A DNA stretch of 51,876 bases from Spirochaetales bacterium (GTDB lineage Bacteria; Spirochaetota; Spirochaetia; UBA9216). Below are positions 16,388-24,874 of this stretch, piece by piece. Below the pieces are notes generated by a model, which saw nothing but the letters and a program-made list of their open reading frames with translations, made no database searches and was not told the DNA's origin. The translations under genes were made by a program, and so were the position numbers. Location: NCBI GenBank assembly GCA_003245835.1, contig QKCC01000314.1, forward strand, positions 1 to 51,876. The letters are read 5' to 3'. The number at the start of each line of letters is the position of its first letter. The stretch's first letter is position 1.

Positions 16388-18346
16388 TTAAATCCTTAGT
16401 GAGGCATGGTATGCTTCCTGGTTTGCATGGTAGAAGGTCCGTCCGGTTGCTGCGCAGTCCCCGATAACATGTACATCGGATCCGTATCTGCCCAGAAGCT
16501 GAAGCCCGAGTTTATTTTCCGGTTTTACTCCGAGTGCAATAATCACCGTTTCTGCTATATACAGCTGCCGTTCTCCGTCGGGAGCAGTGGTCTCAACACC
16601 GGTGTCGGTAACAGCCGTGATTCTTCTTTCGCCGACCAGTCTGACCCCGTATTGATTAAGGTGGCTGAAAAGGTCAGCCTTGTTGAAAATAGGCATATTC
16701 GCACAGAATTTATCGACCGGAAGCAGATCGATGACGGTTACATCTTTACCTTCCATAGCGAGCGTCAGCGCGCATTCGAGTCCCGAAAGGCCGCCGCCGC
16801 AGACGACAACGCTGCTGCCGGTTGCTGTATTTTTCGAGTCCGCATCCATTACTGATATTACATTCGGGCCGTCAATGCCGGGTATACCCGGAACAAGACA
16901 GCTGGAACCCGTTGCGACAATGACGGCATCCGGGTTTTCGCCTTCAACGGTTTCGGCTGTTACTTCGGTATTCAGTATTATCTGAGCCCCGCAGGCCAGG
17001 GTTGTTCTGATGTCCCAGTCGAGGTAATTGCGCAGGTATTCCTTGAACGGCGCGGATGTTGCCTCTTTCAGAAGCCCGCCGAGCGAATCACTTTTTTCGT
17101 ACAGCTTGACGCTGTGCCCGAGTCCGGTCAGCGTCTGTGCCGCCATCATGCCGCCCGGTCCTCCGCCTATGACCATCACCTTTCTGCGTTTTTCAGGCTG
17201 CAGCGGAAGAATGCTTCCCGGCGTTCCCATCCTCGGGTTAACCGCACAGCGCATTGAGGTCCCGTATGTATTGGCGTTTCCGCATTGATCGCAGCGCGTA
17301 CAGGGCCTTATGTCATCAACCCTGCCGCCTATAGATTTTGAAATCAGTTCGCCGTCGGCCATGTAGGACTTAGCCATAGCCACAATATCCGCCTTGCCGG
17401 AAGCTATAATCTCTTCAGCTTCGGCGAGCGAGGTGATATTGCCTACAACGGCTACAGGCACCCTGAGTCTTTTTTTCGCTTCGGCGGCAAAGCCCACGTT
17501 AAGCTGCCGACCCTTGAAATAAGTCGGAATAGTGTAAGCGGCCGCAGAGAAATCAAAGATATTTCCCCTTGAGACATGAATTATATCAACGTAATCCTGG
17601 GATGCTTCCATGAAATCGAGCGACTCCGAAAGTTCAAGCCCGCCGGGAGTATCTTCCTGCGCCGAAACCCTGATTTCAATTACCATGTCGTTTCCGACCG
17701 CCTCCCGTACAGCCCTGAGGACCTCGAGCGGCCATCTGCGCCTGTTTTCGGGGCTGCCTCCGTATTCGTCCGTTCTGACATTGCTTGCGGGAGACAGGAA
17801 CTGTGCAATAAGGTTGTTATGGGCGCAGTGCAGCATGATAATTCTGAACCCGGCCTTTTTGCATCTGACCGCGCAGTCGACATACCTGCCCTTCATGTAG
17901 TCCATATCATGCTGATCCATCTCTTTCAAGTGGGTTTCTTCGGGGTTCAGCGGACGTGATGCTGAAACTGCTGGTACCGGCGGACAATTCAGATCCTGCC
18001 TCGAGCCCCTGCCTGCATGCGCGAGTTCCACCGATATTTCCGCACCGTTATACCTTGCAGCTTCGACCAGCTGGTTCATGCCGTGAATACAGTCGTCCGA
18101 ATTCACATTCATCTCGCAGAGCCAGGCCGAATCATTTTCATGCGTGACGGGGGTGTCGCCTACTGTTATGTAGCCGACGCCTGTTTTTGCCTGCCACTCC
18201 ATGAACTCGAGCATCTCTTCAGTCATGTCCCCGTTCGGGGCGCATTTAAGTACGACGGTCGGGGCGTATTGAAGCCTGTTTTTGAGAGTGACCCCCCTGA
18301 TCGTGAGCGTTTGGAAAACATGGGAATATTTACTTATATCGTTCAA
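16388..18346 (-). CDS. Old Yellow Enzyme / 2,4-dienoyl-CoA reductase family flavoenzyme (enoate reductase-like)
   Basis: This 652-residue three-domain enzyme comprises an FMN TIM barrel (about 1-350), a 4Fe-4S motif (CTRCDQCG to RCAVNP, about 345-365) and FAD/NAD(P)-binding domains (VIGGGPGGMMAAQTL and VCGGGLSGLECALTL). The barrel motif ELAHAGRGS and the segment 'AQFLSPASNVRTDEYGG' are typical. Such enzymes (BaiCD/BaiH, FadH, daidzein reductase) reduce alpha,beta-unsaturated carbonyl compounds with NAD(P)H. I chose TTG 18346, preceded by AGAAGGAAA. A longer frame reaches 18511 but its first 55 residues overlap the SDR gene and lack homology to the paralogue at 20391. It lies 34 bp downstream of the SDR gene, probably in one operon. 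Confidence 0.88.
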   Translation of the reverse strand: MNDISKYSHVFQTLTIRGVTLKNRLQYAPTVVLKCAPNGDMTEEMLEFMEWQAKTGVGYITVGDTPVTHENDSAWLCEMNVNSDDCIHGMNQLVEAARYNGAEISVELAHAGRGSRQDLNCPPVPAVSASRPLNPEETHLKEMDQHDMDYMKGRYVDCAVRCKKAGFRIIMLHCAHNNLIAQFLSPASNVRTDEYGGSPENRRRWPLEVLRAVREAVGNDMVIEIRVSAQEDTPGGLELSESLDFMEASQDYVDIIHVSRGNIFDFSAAAYTIPTYFKGRQLNVGFAAEAKKRLRVPVAVVGNITSLAEAEEIIASGKADIVAMAKSYMADGELISKSIGGRVDDIRPCTRCDQCGNANTYGTSMRCAVNPRMGTPGSILPLQPEKRRKVMVIGGGPGGMMAAQTLTGLGHSVKLYEKSDSLGGLLKEATSAPFKEYLRNYLDWDIRTTLACGAQIILNTEVTAETVEGENPDAVIVATGSSCLVPGIPGIDGPNVISVMDADSKNTATGSSVVVCGGGLSGLECALTLAMEGKDVTVIDLLPVDKFCANMPIFNKADLFSHLNQYGVRLVGERRITAVTDTGVETTAPDGERQLYIAETVIIALGVKPENKLGLQLLGRYGSDVHVIGDCAATGRTFYHANQEAYHASLRI

Positions 18347-18380
18347 TGTGGTTTCCTTCTGGTACGTAGTTTCAAGACAA

Positions 18381-19166
18381 TCAGCTGATGTGCATTCCGC
18401 CGTCAATAGACAGCGCCTGACCGGTAATATGCCCCGAATAATCTGAGCAGAGCCATACAACGGCCCGTGCAACATCCGATACTGTTCCAAGTTTGCCCAT
18501 AGGTATGACATGTTCTATTAGCAGGTTTTCTTCTTCGGGGTTGGTCGAGAGTGTGTTTGCCATCAGGTTTGTTCCAAGGGTCGGGCCGGGGCATACGACA
18601 TTAACCCTGATCCCGGTCCGGGCATTCTCGATAGCAGCCGTCCTGGTAACAGCAATCACTGCGCTTTTACTCGGACCGTACGCGCCGAAGTTCGGCGCCA
18701 TTTTTAACCCGCCTATCGATGCCGTATTGACTATAGCGCCGCTTCCCTGTTTCTGCATCTGCCGCAGTTCATGTTTCAGACAGAAAAAGACGCCCTTGAG
18801 GTTTGTGTCCATTATACGGTCCCAGTTATCTTCAGTAACTTCGGTCAGCGGTACATGGGGAATTCTGACGCCGTCGGGACCTATTCCTGCATTGTTAAAA
18901 GCGCAGTCAAGCCGTCCGTACTTTTCAACGGTTCTGTCGATCAGACTTTCTACCTCTTTTTCAGAGGCTACATTGCACCTGATGAAGACAGCTTCCCCGC
19001 CCAGTTTTTTTATCATCGATACGGTTTCTTCCCCGCCTGCAGTGTTGCTGCCGGTTGAAACTACAACATGTGCGCCGAGTTTTCCGAATTCGAGGGCGGC
19101 CTCCCTGCCCATACCCGAAGCCCCTCCGGTAATAAGAACAACCTTGTTTTTTATATCTGCCGGCAT
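18381..19166 (-). CDS. Short-chain dehydrogenase/reductase (SDR)
   Basis: This 261-residue classical SDR has the NAD(P)-binding motif TGGASGMG at about residues 12-19 and NNAG. The active-site Ser is in NTASIGG, YGPSK supplies the Tyr/Lys pair, and the ending is GQALSIDGG. It oxidises or reduces a hydroxyl/keto group, complementing the C=C reductases next to it. I chose ATG 19166 because AAGGAG lies 8 bases upstream on the minus strand; an in-frame ATG 15 codons earlier has no such site. A BaiA-like role (3-hydroxy oxidation in ring-compound metabolism) fits the neighbours but is inference. Confidence 0.88.
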   Translation of the reverse strand: MPADIKNKVVLITGGASGMGREAALEFGKLGAHVVVSTGSNTAGGEETVSMIKKLGGEAVFIRCNVASEKEVESLIDRTVEKYGRLDCAFNNAGIGPDGVRIPHVPLTEVTEDNWDRIMDTNLKGVFFCLKHELRQMQKQGSGAIVNTASIGGLKMAPNFGAYGPSKSAVIAVTRTAAIENARTGIRVNVVCPGPTLGTNLMANTLSTNPEEENLLIEHVIPMGKLGTVSDVARAVVWLCSDYSGHITGQALSIDGGMHIS

Positions 19167-19287
19167 ATTTTCAACTCCTTGTGCCTTTTTCAGGTCTGTC
19201 TGAATTTTCACCGTCAGTATAGCAGCGGGGAGGAATCTTTAAAAATATATATTTCGTCTTACCATTATGCCGTTAAGGTTATACCAC

Positions 19288-20202
19288 TCAGATGTCGAGA
19301 CCGGCTATGGTTCTTTCCTCTTCGGCCAGCCAATTCTGAATAAAGTCAATAAAGAGTTCGGCTGATTCGGTCATGACATATCCCTTGTGATATGCAACGC
19401 CTATCAGAGTGAGGGGGAACTCGTCTTTTATTTTCAGCGCGGCTATTTTTGAACTTGTAAACTGCGACACCATCTTCGCATACTGCGGAACAGGAACGGC
19501 TGCAATGCCGGCTTTACCCTCAAGCAGCCGGAAAATCAGTTCCGTACTTTCCACTTCAAATGCTATATCAGGTGTGAATCCTGCTGAAATACAGATCTTT
19601 TTGAATGTCTCCGGATCAAGCCTCGTGCTGTCACATATGAATTTCTCATCTTTGAGCTGCCCGATCGATATCTCAGCCCTGGAAGCCAGCGGATGGCCGT
19701 TATGCATCAGAATCACGTATTCTTTTCTGTCGAGGATTCTGAAGACAATCCTTTCATCATCTATTTCCCTGTTTGTTATTGCAATATTCAATGAACGATC
19801 AAGAATCCTCTCAATCATTGTATCGAATGGAAGGCTGAACTGCCTGATTCCGATCCGGGGATACCTTAGCGAGAACTCTTTAAGAATGTCGGGAAGGAAA
19901 TCATCGATTGAACATGCGAGAGAAAGGGTCCCCTGGTTTATTTCATATAACCGGTGCACCGTCTGAATTCCTGTTTCGAGCTCCGAAAATGCTACTTCGA
20001 TGCTTGAAAGAAAAACCCTGCCGTATTCATTAAGCTTTATTTTCCCTTTCCTGTGCTCAAAGAGTGCAACACCTAATTCTTCTTCAAGGCGCGCAATGCT
20101 GCGGCTGATATTGGGCTGGGTAACATTAAGAATCTCTGAGGCCTTCGTCACATTGCCTGTTTTCGCCGCCGCCTGAAAATAGCGTAACTGGTTAAATTCC
20201 AT
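19288..20202 (-). CDS. LysR-family transcriptional regulator 1
   Basis: This is a 304-residue LysR protein. The winged helix-turn-helix is at about 1-60 ('LRYFQAAAKTGNVTKASEIL', 'TQPNISRSIARLEEELG'), and the effector-binding domain spans about 90-295. It is divergent from the enoate reductase gene at 20391, the usual arrangement for a LysR activator and its target. It also lies 121 bp upstream of the SDR gene in the same direction and may be cotranscribed with it. It is clearly paralogous to the regulator at 22343, and both start with MEL/MEF-N/T-QL. Confidence 0.9.
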   Translation of the reverse strand: MEFNQLRYFQAAAKTGNVTKASEILNVTQPNISRSIARLEEELGVALFEHRKGKIKLNEYGRVFLSSIEVAFSELETGIQTVHRLYEINQGTLSLACSIDDFLPDILKEFSLRYPRIGIRQFSLPFDTMIERILDRSLNIAITNREIDDERIVFRILDRKEYVILMHNGHPLASRAEISIGQLKDEKFICDSTRLDPETFKKICISAGFTPDIAFEVESTELIFRLLEGKAGIAAVPVPQYAKMVSQFTSSKIAALKIKDEFPLTLIGVAYHKGYVMTESAELFIDFIQNWLAEEERTIAGLDI

Positions 20203-20274
20203 TCCTGAATTTTAGCATTAAATCGAACATATGTCGCTCTGGTAATACCGGATCGGCAATATTAATTTGATGGT

Positions 20275-20396
20275 TCAATGTACATTAATGGCGGGTAGTT
20301 TGATGCGGTTCGCTGTTGTGCGATTTTCTGTTTGGACGTACAATGATAATTCGATAACACGTCTGTTTAACTATCTGCAAGGAGCCGGAACTGCTT
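20275..20396 (+). promoter_or_regulatory. LysR1 / enoate reductase divergent promoter with CAATGTACATTA box; CTG start site
   Basis: TCAATGTACATTAA (20275-20288) is a near-palindrome, and the same half-sites CAATGTA and TACATT recur upstream of LysR2 (23287-23318). AAGGAG at 20379-20384 sits six bases before an in-frame CTG at 20391. No ATG, GTG or TTG exists in frame between the upstream stop at 20355 and this point, so CTG is the most likely start codon. Confidence 0.5.
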
Positions 20397-22346
20397 AGAA
20401 ATACCCGATACCCTGAAGTTTTTAAGCCTGTCACAATTCGCGGAATAACCCTGAAAAACAGACTTCAGTATGCACCGACTGTGGTTCTGCGCTGTACACC
20501 GGACGGGAAGGTCACGCCGGAGATGATTGAATATGTTGCGTCCCAGGCCAAAACCGGAGTCGCTTACGTAACTCTCGGAAATGCCCCGGTCGTTTATGAC
20601 GGCAATTCCTCCTGGCATTGTGAGATGGATATAACAACCGACAGAAGCATCTTCGGACTCTCGAAACTGGTCAACGCAGCAAGAGAGAACGGTGCGGAGA
20701 TCTCTGTCCAGCTTTCACATGCCGGCAGGGGCGCGCTTCCCAGGGATGGTGAATTCGCGATAGCTCCGTCTGTGGTTCCTGTTCCCGGCCGGGACATTTC
20801 AAGAATCAGGGAAATGGATAAAGCTGACCTTGAATACATAAAATCGAGGTTCTGCGACTGCGCCGCCCGATGCGTGCATTCCGGAATGAGAATGATAATG
20901 ATCCAATGCGGTCACAATAACCTGCTCGGACAGTTCCTTTCACCGGAAAGCAATATAAGAAAGGATCAGTACGGCGGTTCTGCCTTCAGCCGGCAGCGGT
21001 ACCCTCTCGAGGTTTTAAAGGCGGTGAGGGAAACCGTCGGAGATAATGTAATAATTGAGATAAGGGTCAGTGCAACCGAAGATACCCCCGGAGGGCTTGA
21101 ATTTGATGAATCGCTCGATTTTATGGTTCATGCCCAGGAATTTATCGATATTGTTCATATCTCGAGAGGCAATATTTACGGCAGCAGCGGCGGTTTTGCC
21201 GTCTCGACCCTGTTCAAGGAGCGGCTGCATAATGTTGAATTCTCACGCAAGGCCAAGCAGGTGCTGAGCGTTCCGGTAGCTGTAGTAGGCAACATCAACA
21301 CTATTGATGAAGCCAATATGATAATTTCATCAGGCAGTGCTGATATTGTTGCCATGGCCAAGGCTTACCAGGCTGATAACGAACTGATCCGCAAATCAAT
21401 AAACGGGCAGCTGGAAGAAATTAGGCCCTGTTCCAGGTGTGATGAATGCGGTAAATTCCATAAGTACGGAATAAGTATGCGCTGTGCTGTCAATCCGAGG
21501 CTTGGAATGGATTTTAAGAACCGCTGTATCATTATTCCTTCCGAAAAGAAGAAGATCCTTGTAGCAGGAGGAGGTCCCGCAGGAATGATGGCCGCGCAGA
21601 CCCTTGCAATGAAGGGACATTCCGTTATCCTGTTTGAAAAATCCGATCACCTGGGGGGAATGCTTGCAGACGGCTGCAGAATTCCGTTCAAAAGATACAT
21701 GAAGGAATATCTTGACTGGGATATAAGGGCAACCAGGAAATCCGGCACGGAAATTAAATATAAAACCGAGGTAACAAGCAGTCTTGTTGCAGATGTAAAC
21801 CCGGACGCGGTTGTCGTAGCCACCGGTTCCCGGTATAAACGGCCCGCTTGCAGCGGTCTGGATAGTCCCAACGTTATTTTTTTAAAGGATCTGCTCTACG
21901 GCAAAAGAACGCCCGGCAATGAAATCGTAATCTGCGGTGCAGGCATGTCCGGACTTGAAACGGCACTGATGCTTGCAGAGAGCGGCCGCAGTGTCCGGGT
22001 AGTTGATCAAATGTCTACGGGACATTTCGGAGAGGCTTTTCCGGATTTTTATAAAATAGAAATTCTGCAGAAACTGAGGGATCTGATGGTGGTTTTTGAC
22101 GGAGGAAAGACGATCAGCCGATTCTCCGAACACGGCGCGGTTGCAACGGATTCTGAAGGAAGAAAACACATTATTAAAGCCGACAGTTTTATAATCGCAG
22201 CGGGAGTCGAACCGGTCGCCGAATTACCGGAAAAACTGCTTGGTGAATATCCCGGTTATATCTACCCGGTCGGCTCCTGTATGGGGACCGGCAGAAACCT
22301 CTATAATGCCAACCAGGAAGCCTTTTATACAGCTATCGCGCTTTAA
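20391..22346 (+). CDS. Old Yellow Enzyme / 2,4-dienoyl-CoA reductase family flavoenzyme, paralogue with CTG start
   Basis: This 651-residue paralogue of the enzyme at 16388 has the same plan: FMN barrel (QLSHAGRGA, 'GQFLSPESNIRKDQYGG'), 4Fe-4S motif (CSRCDECG to RCAVNP), then FAD and NAD(P) motifs (VAGGGPAGMMAAQTL and ICGAGMSGLETALML). A GTG at 20481 is in frame, but the 30 codons before it encode 'FKPVTIRGITLKNRLQYAPT', which matches the other enzyme's 'FQTLTIRGVTLKNRLQYAPT', so the gene starts further upstream. Only CTG 20391, with AAGGAG six bases ahead, fits. The last 4 bp overlap the convergent LysR2 gene. It probably reduces an activated C=C bond of a related but different substrate. 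Confidence 0.87.
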   Translation: MLRNTRYPEVFKPVTIRGITLKNRLQYAPTVVLRCTPDGKVTPEMIEYVASQAKTGVAYVTLGNAPVVYDGNSSWHCEMDITTDRSIFGLSKLVNAARENGAEISVQLSHAGRGALPRDGEFAIAPSVVPVPGRDISRIREMDKADLEYIKSRFCDCAARCVHSGMRMIMIQCGHNNLLGQFLSPESNIRKDQYGGSAFSRQRYPLEVLKAVRETVGDNVIIEIRVSATEDTPGGLEFDESLDFMVHAQEFIDIVHISRGNIYGSSGGFAVSTLFKERLHNVEFSRKAKQVLSVPVAVVGNINTIDEANMIISSGSADIVAMAKAYQADNELIRKSINGQLEEIRPCSRCDECGKFHKYGISMRCAVNPRLGMDFKNRCIIIPSEKKKILVAGGGPAGMMAAQTLAMKGHSVILFEKSDHLGGMLADGCRIPFKRYMKEYLDWDIRATRKSGTEIKYKTEVTSSLVADVNPDAVVVATGSRYKRPACSGLDSPNVIFLKDLLYGKRTPGNEIVICGAGMSGLETALMLAESGRSVRVVDQMSTGHFGEAFPDFYKIEILQKLRDLMVVFDGGKTISRFSEHGAVATDSEGRKHIIKADSFIIAAGVEPVAELPEKLLGEYPGYIYPVGSCMGTGRNLYNANQEAFYTAIAL

Positions 22347-23254
22347 GCCGAACCTGTTCCGGCATTCCTGAAATAATTAATCAGATATTCGTAAAAGCTC
22401 CTGCTTGATTCTGTTATGTGTTTTCTTTTCAGCATTGAAATTCCCATGACTCGCTGCCCGACAGGTTCAATAATGTGAAGGGGAGTCGCCAGAATTTCCT
22501 GCGGCGGGAATTCCCTGAAATGAAATATATACGCAGTAGACGGAACAAACAGTACCCCAAGATCACTCTCTACCAGTTTATCCGATACTTCGTTTTCCAT
22601 TCCCTCGTAGAAGATGTCGGGTTCAAATCCCAATCTTCTGCAGTAGCTGCAGATTGTGTCCTTGATATTATAACTCGAGCTGTTGAAAATAAATCTTTCA
22701 TTTTGCAAATCCCTCAAAGAGACCGTATGCCGACCCGCCAGAACATTCTGAAAAGAGATGAACGCCAGAATTTCTTCCGATACAAGGGGCATCCACTCAA
22801 TAAGATCGGATTCAATCGGTGAGAATGAAATTGCGAAATCAAATTCTCCCGATTCAAGCCCTGTTTTCATTTCGGGAATAGACCTAATGTACTGTTTCAC
22901 GTGAAGTTTCGGGTTTGAAATTAAAAAATTCACAAGCGGGCCAGAGATAAACCCCGATTCGGTAATTGCAAATGAAATCGTACCCGTCTCCTGCTCGTCC
23001 GAAGCTTTAACCTCCTTGAGTCCTTCCTCAATCTCAAGCAGAGCCATCTCGGCCCGCCTCAGAAATATTCTGCCGTTCTCATTGAGACTGATTTTGTTGC
23101 CGTTTCTTGTAAACAGCTGTTTACCCAGGCTGCTCTCAAGGCGTGAAATCGTACGGCTCAGTGCGGGCTGCGAGATGCTGAGTTCTTCCGCAGCCTGAGT
23201 TATATGTTCATATCGTGCCACTGTCCTGAAATAATGCAGCTGTGTTAATTCCAT
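22343..23254 (-). CDS. LysR-family transcriptional regulator 2
   Basis: This 303-residue LysR protein has a DNA-binding helix-turn-helix at about 1-60 ('RYEHITQAAEELSISQPALS') and an effector domain from about residue 90. AAGGA precedes the ATG on the minus strand. It is divergent from the sugar-type ABC importer operon at 23381 and its 3' end overlaps the enoate reductase gene. It may therefore control the importer, the reductase or both. It resembles LysR1 in length and N-terminal sequence, suggesting a local duplication together with the reductases. Confidence 0.9.
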   Translation of the reverse strand: MELTQLHYFRTVARYEHITQAAEELSISQPALSRTISRLESSLGKQLFTRNGNKISLNENGRIFLRRAEMALLEIEEGLKEVKASDEQETGTISFAITESGFISGPLVNFLISNPKLHVKQYIRSIPEMKTGLESGEFDFAISFSPIESDLIEWMPLVSEEILAFISFQNVLAGRHTVSLRDLQNERFIFNSSSYNIKDTICSYCRRLGFEPDIFYEGMENEVSDKLVESDLGVLFVPSTAYIFHFREFPPQEILATPLHIIEPVGQRVMGISMLKRKHITESSRSFYEYLINYFRNAGTGSA

Positions 23255-23286
23255 TGGTACAATCCTTTAAGAATCTTTCATAACAT

Positions 23287-23318
23287 CAATGTAATGCTTC
23301 TATCTATATTCTACATTG
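23287..23318. promoter_or_regulatory. Candidate LysR operator (CAATGTA - TACATTG)
   Basis: CAATGTA (23287-23293) and TACATTG (23312-23318) form a perfect inverted repeat with 18 bp between them in the divergent LysR2/ABC gap. A further half-site, TCAATGTT, lies near 23333-23340. The same half-sites, fused into one palindrome, are found at 20275-20288 upstream of LysR1's target. Confidence 0.5.
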
Positions 23319-23380
23319 GACACCCCAAATAATCAATGTTAGCATTTTCTTAATCAGCAGTATCGATTTGGAGGTGTTGT

Positions 23381-24874
23381 TTGCAACCGTTGATTGAATT
23401 GCAAAATATTACGAAGACCTTTCCCGGAGTTACCGCTCTGAGTAATGTGTCGTTCTCGCTGCTCACCGGTGAAATACATGCTCTGTGCGGTGAGAACGGG
23501 GCTGGAAAATCCACCATGATTAAGATCATCACGGGAGCTCACCTGAGCAACAGCGGCGAATATCTTCTTGACGGGGAGCGTGTCCGTTTTAAATCCACCC
23601 AGGAAGGGATTGCCATGGGGGTTTCCTGCGTGTACCAGGAGCTTTCGATTGTTCCTGAACAAAGCGTAGCGAAAAATCTTTTCATCGGCAATCTTCCGAT
23701 GAAGGGCACTATCATTGATTACAAAACCCTTTACGCAAAAGCAAAAGATGTTCTGAAAGAACTTGGACTGGATATTTCTCCAAAGATTCACGCCGGGACC
23801 CTTTCTGTTGGTCAGCAGCAGATGATTGAAATCGGCAGGGCCCTGACCCGAAAGGCCCGCTGTATAATAATGGACGAGCCGACATCATCCCTGTCCGAAT
23901 CCGAGACCGACACTCTTCTGAAGCTGATTTTTAAGTTGAAGCAGAAGAACATCGCGCTGATATATATTTCGCATAAACTAGATGAGGTTATGCATCTTGC
24001 CGACCGGATTACGGTTATCCGTGACGGAGAGAATATAGTCACGGTAGATAAAAAGGATATAACCGAGAAACAGCTTGTTGCGTATATGATCGGGCGCAAT
24101 CTTGAGAATATGTACAATAAGAAAAAGGTCGCCTTCGGCGATGTTGTCATAGATGTCAAGGAGCTGACGAGTAAAGGCGTTTTTCAGAATGTTTCTTTCG
24201 ATGTCAGGGCAGGTGAAATCGTCGGTTTCTTCGGACTTATCGGGGCCGGCCGTTCCGAGATTATGAGAGCGGTTTTCGGAGTAGATAAATACAGTTCCGG
24301 TGAAATAACCATTGCCGGAAGGACGCTCCGAAGGGGTTCTCCGAATTCTTCGATTGCTGCCGGAATGGGTTTTGCGACTGAGGACCGGAAAAAAGACGGG
24401 CTTATGCTGCAGCTGTCCATACTGCTGAATATGACAATTGTAAAATTACGGGACCTTAATTTTTTCGGTATTGTAAACAGAAAGAAGCAGCGCGAGATTA
24501 CAGACAAATATATCGGAAGTATCAGCATAAAAACACCCTCGCCCAATCAGCTGACAGGCAACCTTTCAGGAGGCAATCAGCAGAAGGTTGTAGTCGCCAA
24601 GTGGCTTATGACTGCGCCCAAAGTGCTGATAGTGGATGAACCGACACGGGGAATCGATATTGGTTCCAAGGCTGAAATATACACGCTGCTCGGTGAGCTG
24701 GCTGAACAGGGCGTCGCGGTTATTATTGTATCGTCAGAAATTGAAGAAATTATGGGACTCAGCGACAAGGTTATTACAATCTACGAGGGAAGGGAAACTG
24801 CTCAGTTCAAGATGTCCGATAATCCTACCCGTGAAGATATTCTTGAAGCAGCCCTTGGAGTAGTACAGGAATGA
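23381..24874 (+). CDS. Sugar-type ABC transporter, ATP-binding protein (RbsA/MglA-like, two NBDs)
   Basis: This 497-residue protein with two fused nucleotide-binding domains energises uptake. In the first, Walker A is GENGAGKST, the signature LSVGQQQ and Walker B IIMDEPTSS. In the second, the P-loop is GLIGAGRSE (the Lys-less form normal in this family) and the signature LSGGNQQK. GGAGGT precedes a TTG start at 23381. The stop overlaps the first permease ATG by 4 bp. The operon order ATPase, permease, permease, binding protein is that of ribose/galactose/autoinducer-2-type importers. The substrate is not predictable and may be a sugar or another small polar molecule. Confidence 0.92.
   Translation: MQPLIELQNITKTFPGVTALSNVSFSLLTGEIHALCGENGAGKSTMIKIITGAHLSNSGEYLLDGERVRFKSTQEGIAMGVSCVYQELSIVPEQSVAKNLFIGNLPMKGTIIDYKTLYAKAKDVLKELGLDISPKIHAGTLSVGQQQMIEIGRALTRKARCIIMDEPTSSLSESETDTLLKLIFKLKQKNIALIYISHKLDEVMHLADRITVIRDGENIVTVDKKDITEKQLVAYMIGRNLENMYNKKKVAFGDVVIDVKELTSKGVFQNVSFDVRAGEIVGFFGLIGAGRSEIMRAVFGVDKYSSGEITIAGRTLRRGSPNSSIAAGMGFATEDRKKDGLMLQLSILLNMTIVKLRDLNFFGIVNRKKQREITDKYIGSISIKTPSPNQLTGNLSGGNQQKVVVAKWLMTAPKVLIVDEPTRGIDIGSKAEIYTLLGELAEQGVAVIIVSSEIEEIMGLSDKVITIYEGRETAQFKMSDNPTREDILEAALGVVQE

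Noticed and set aside
18381..18511. Upstream extension of the enoate reductase frame to 18511
   Set aside because: It overlaps the SDR gene, has no homology with the paralogue's N-terminus, and a TTG with a good ribosome site exists at 18346.
18493..19203. Long open frame on the plus strand opposite the SDR gene
   Set aside because: It is fully antisense to a well-supported SDR, has no ribosome site and its composition looks like a codon shadow.
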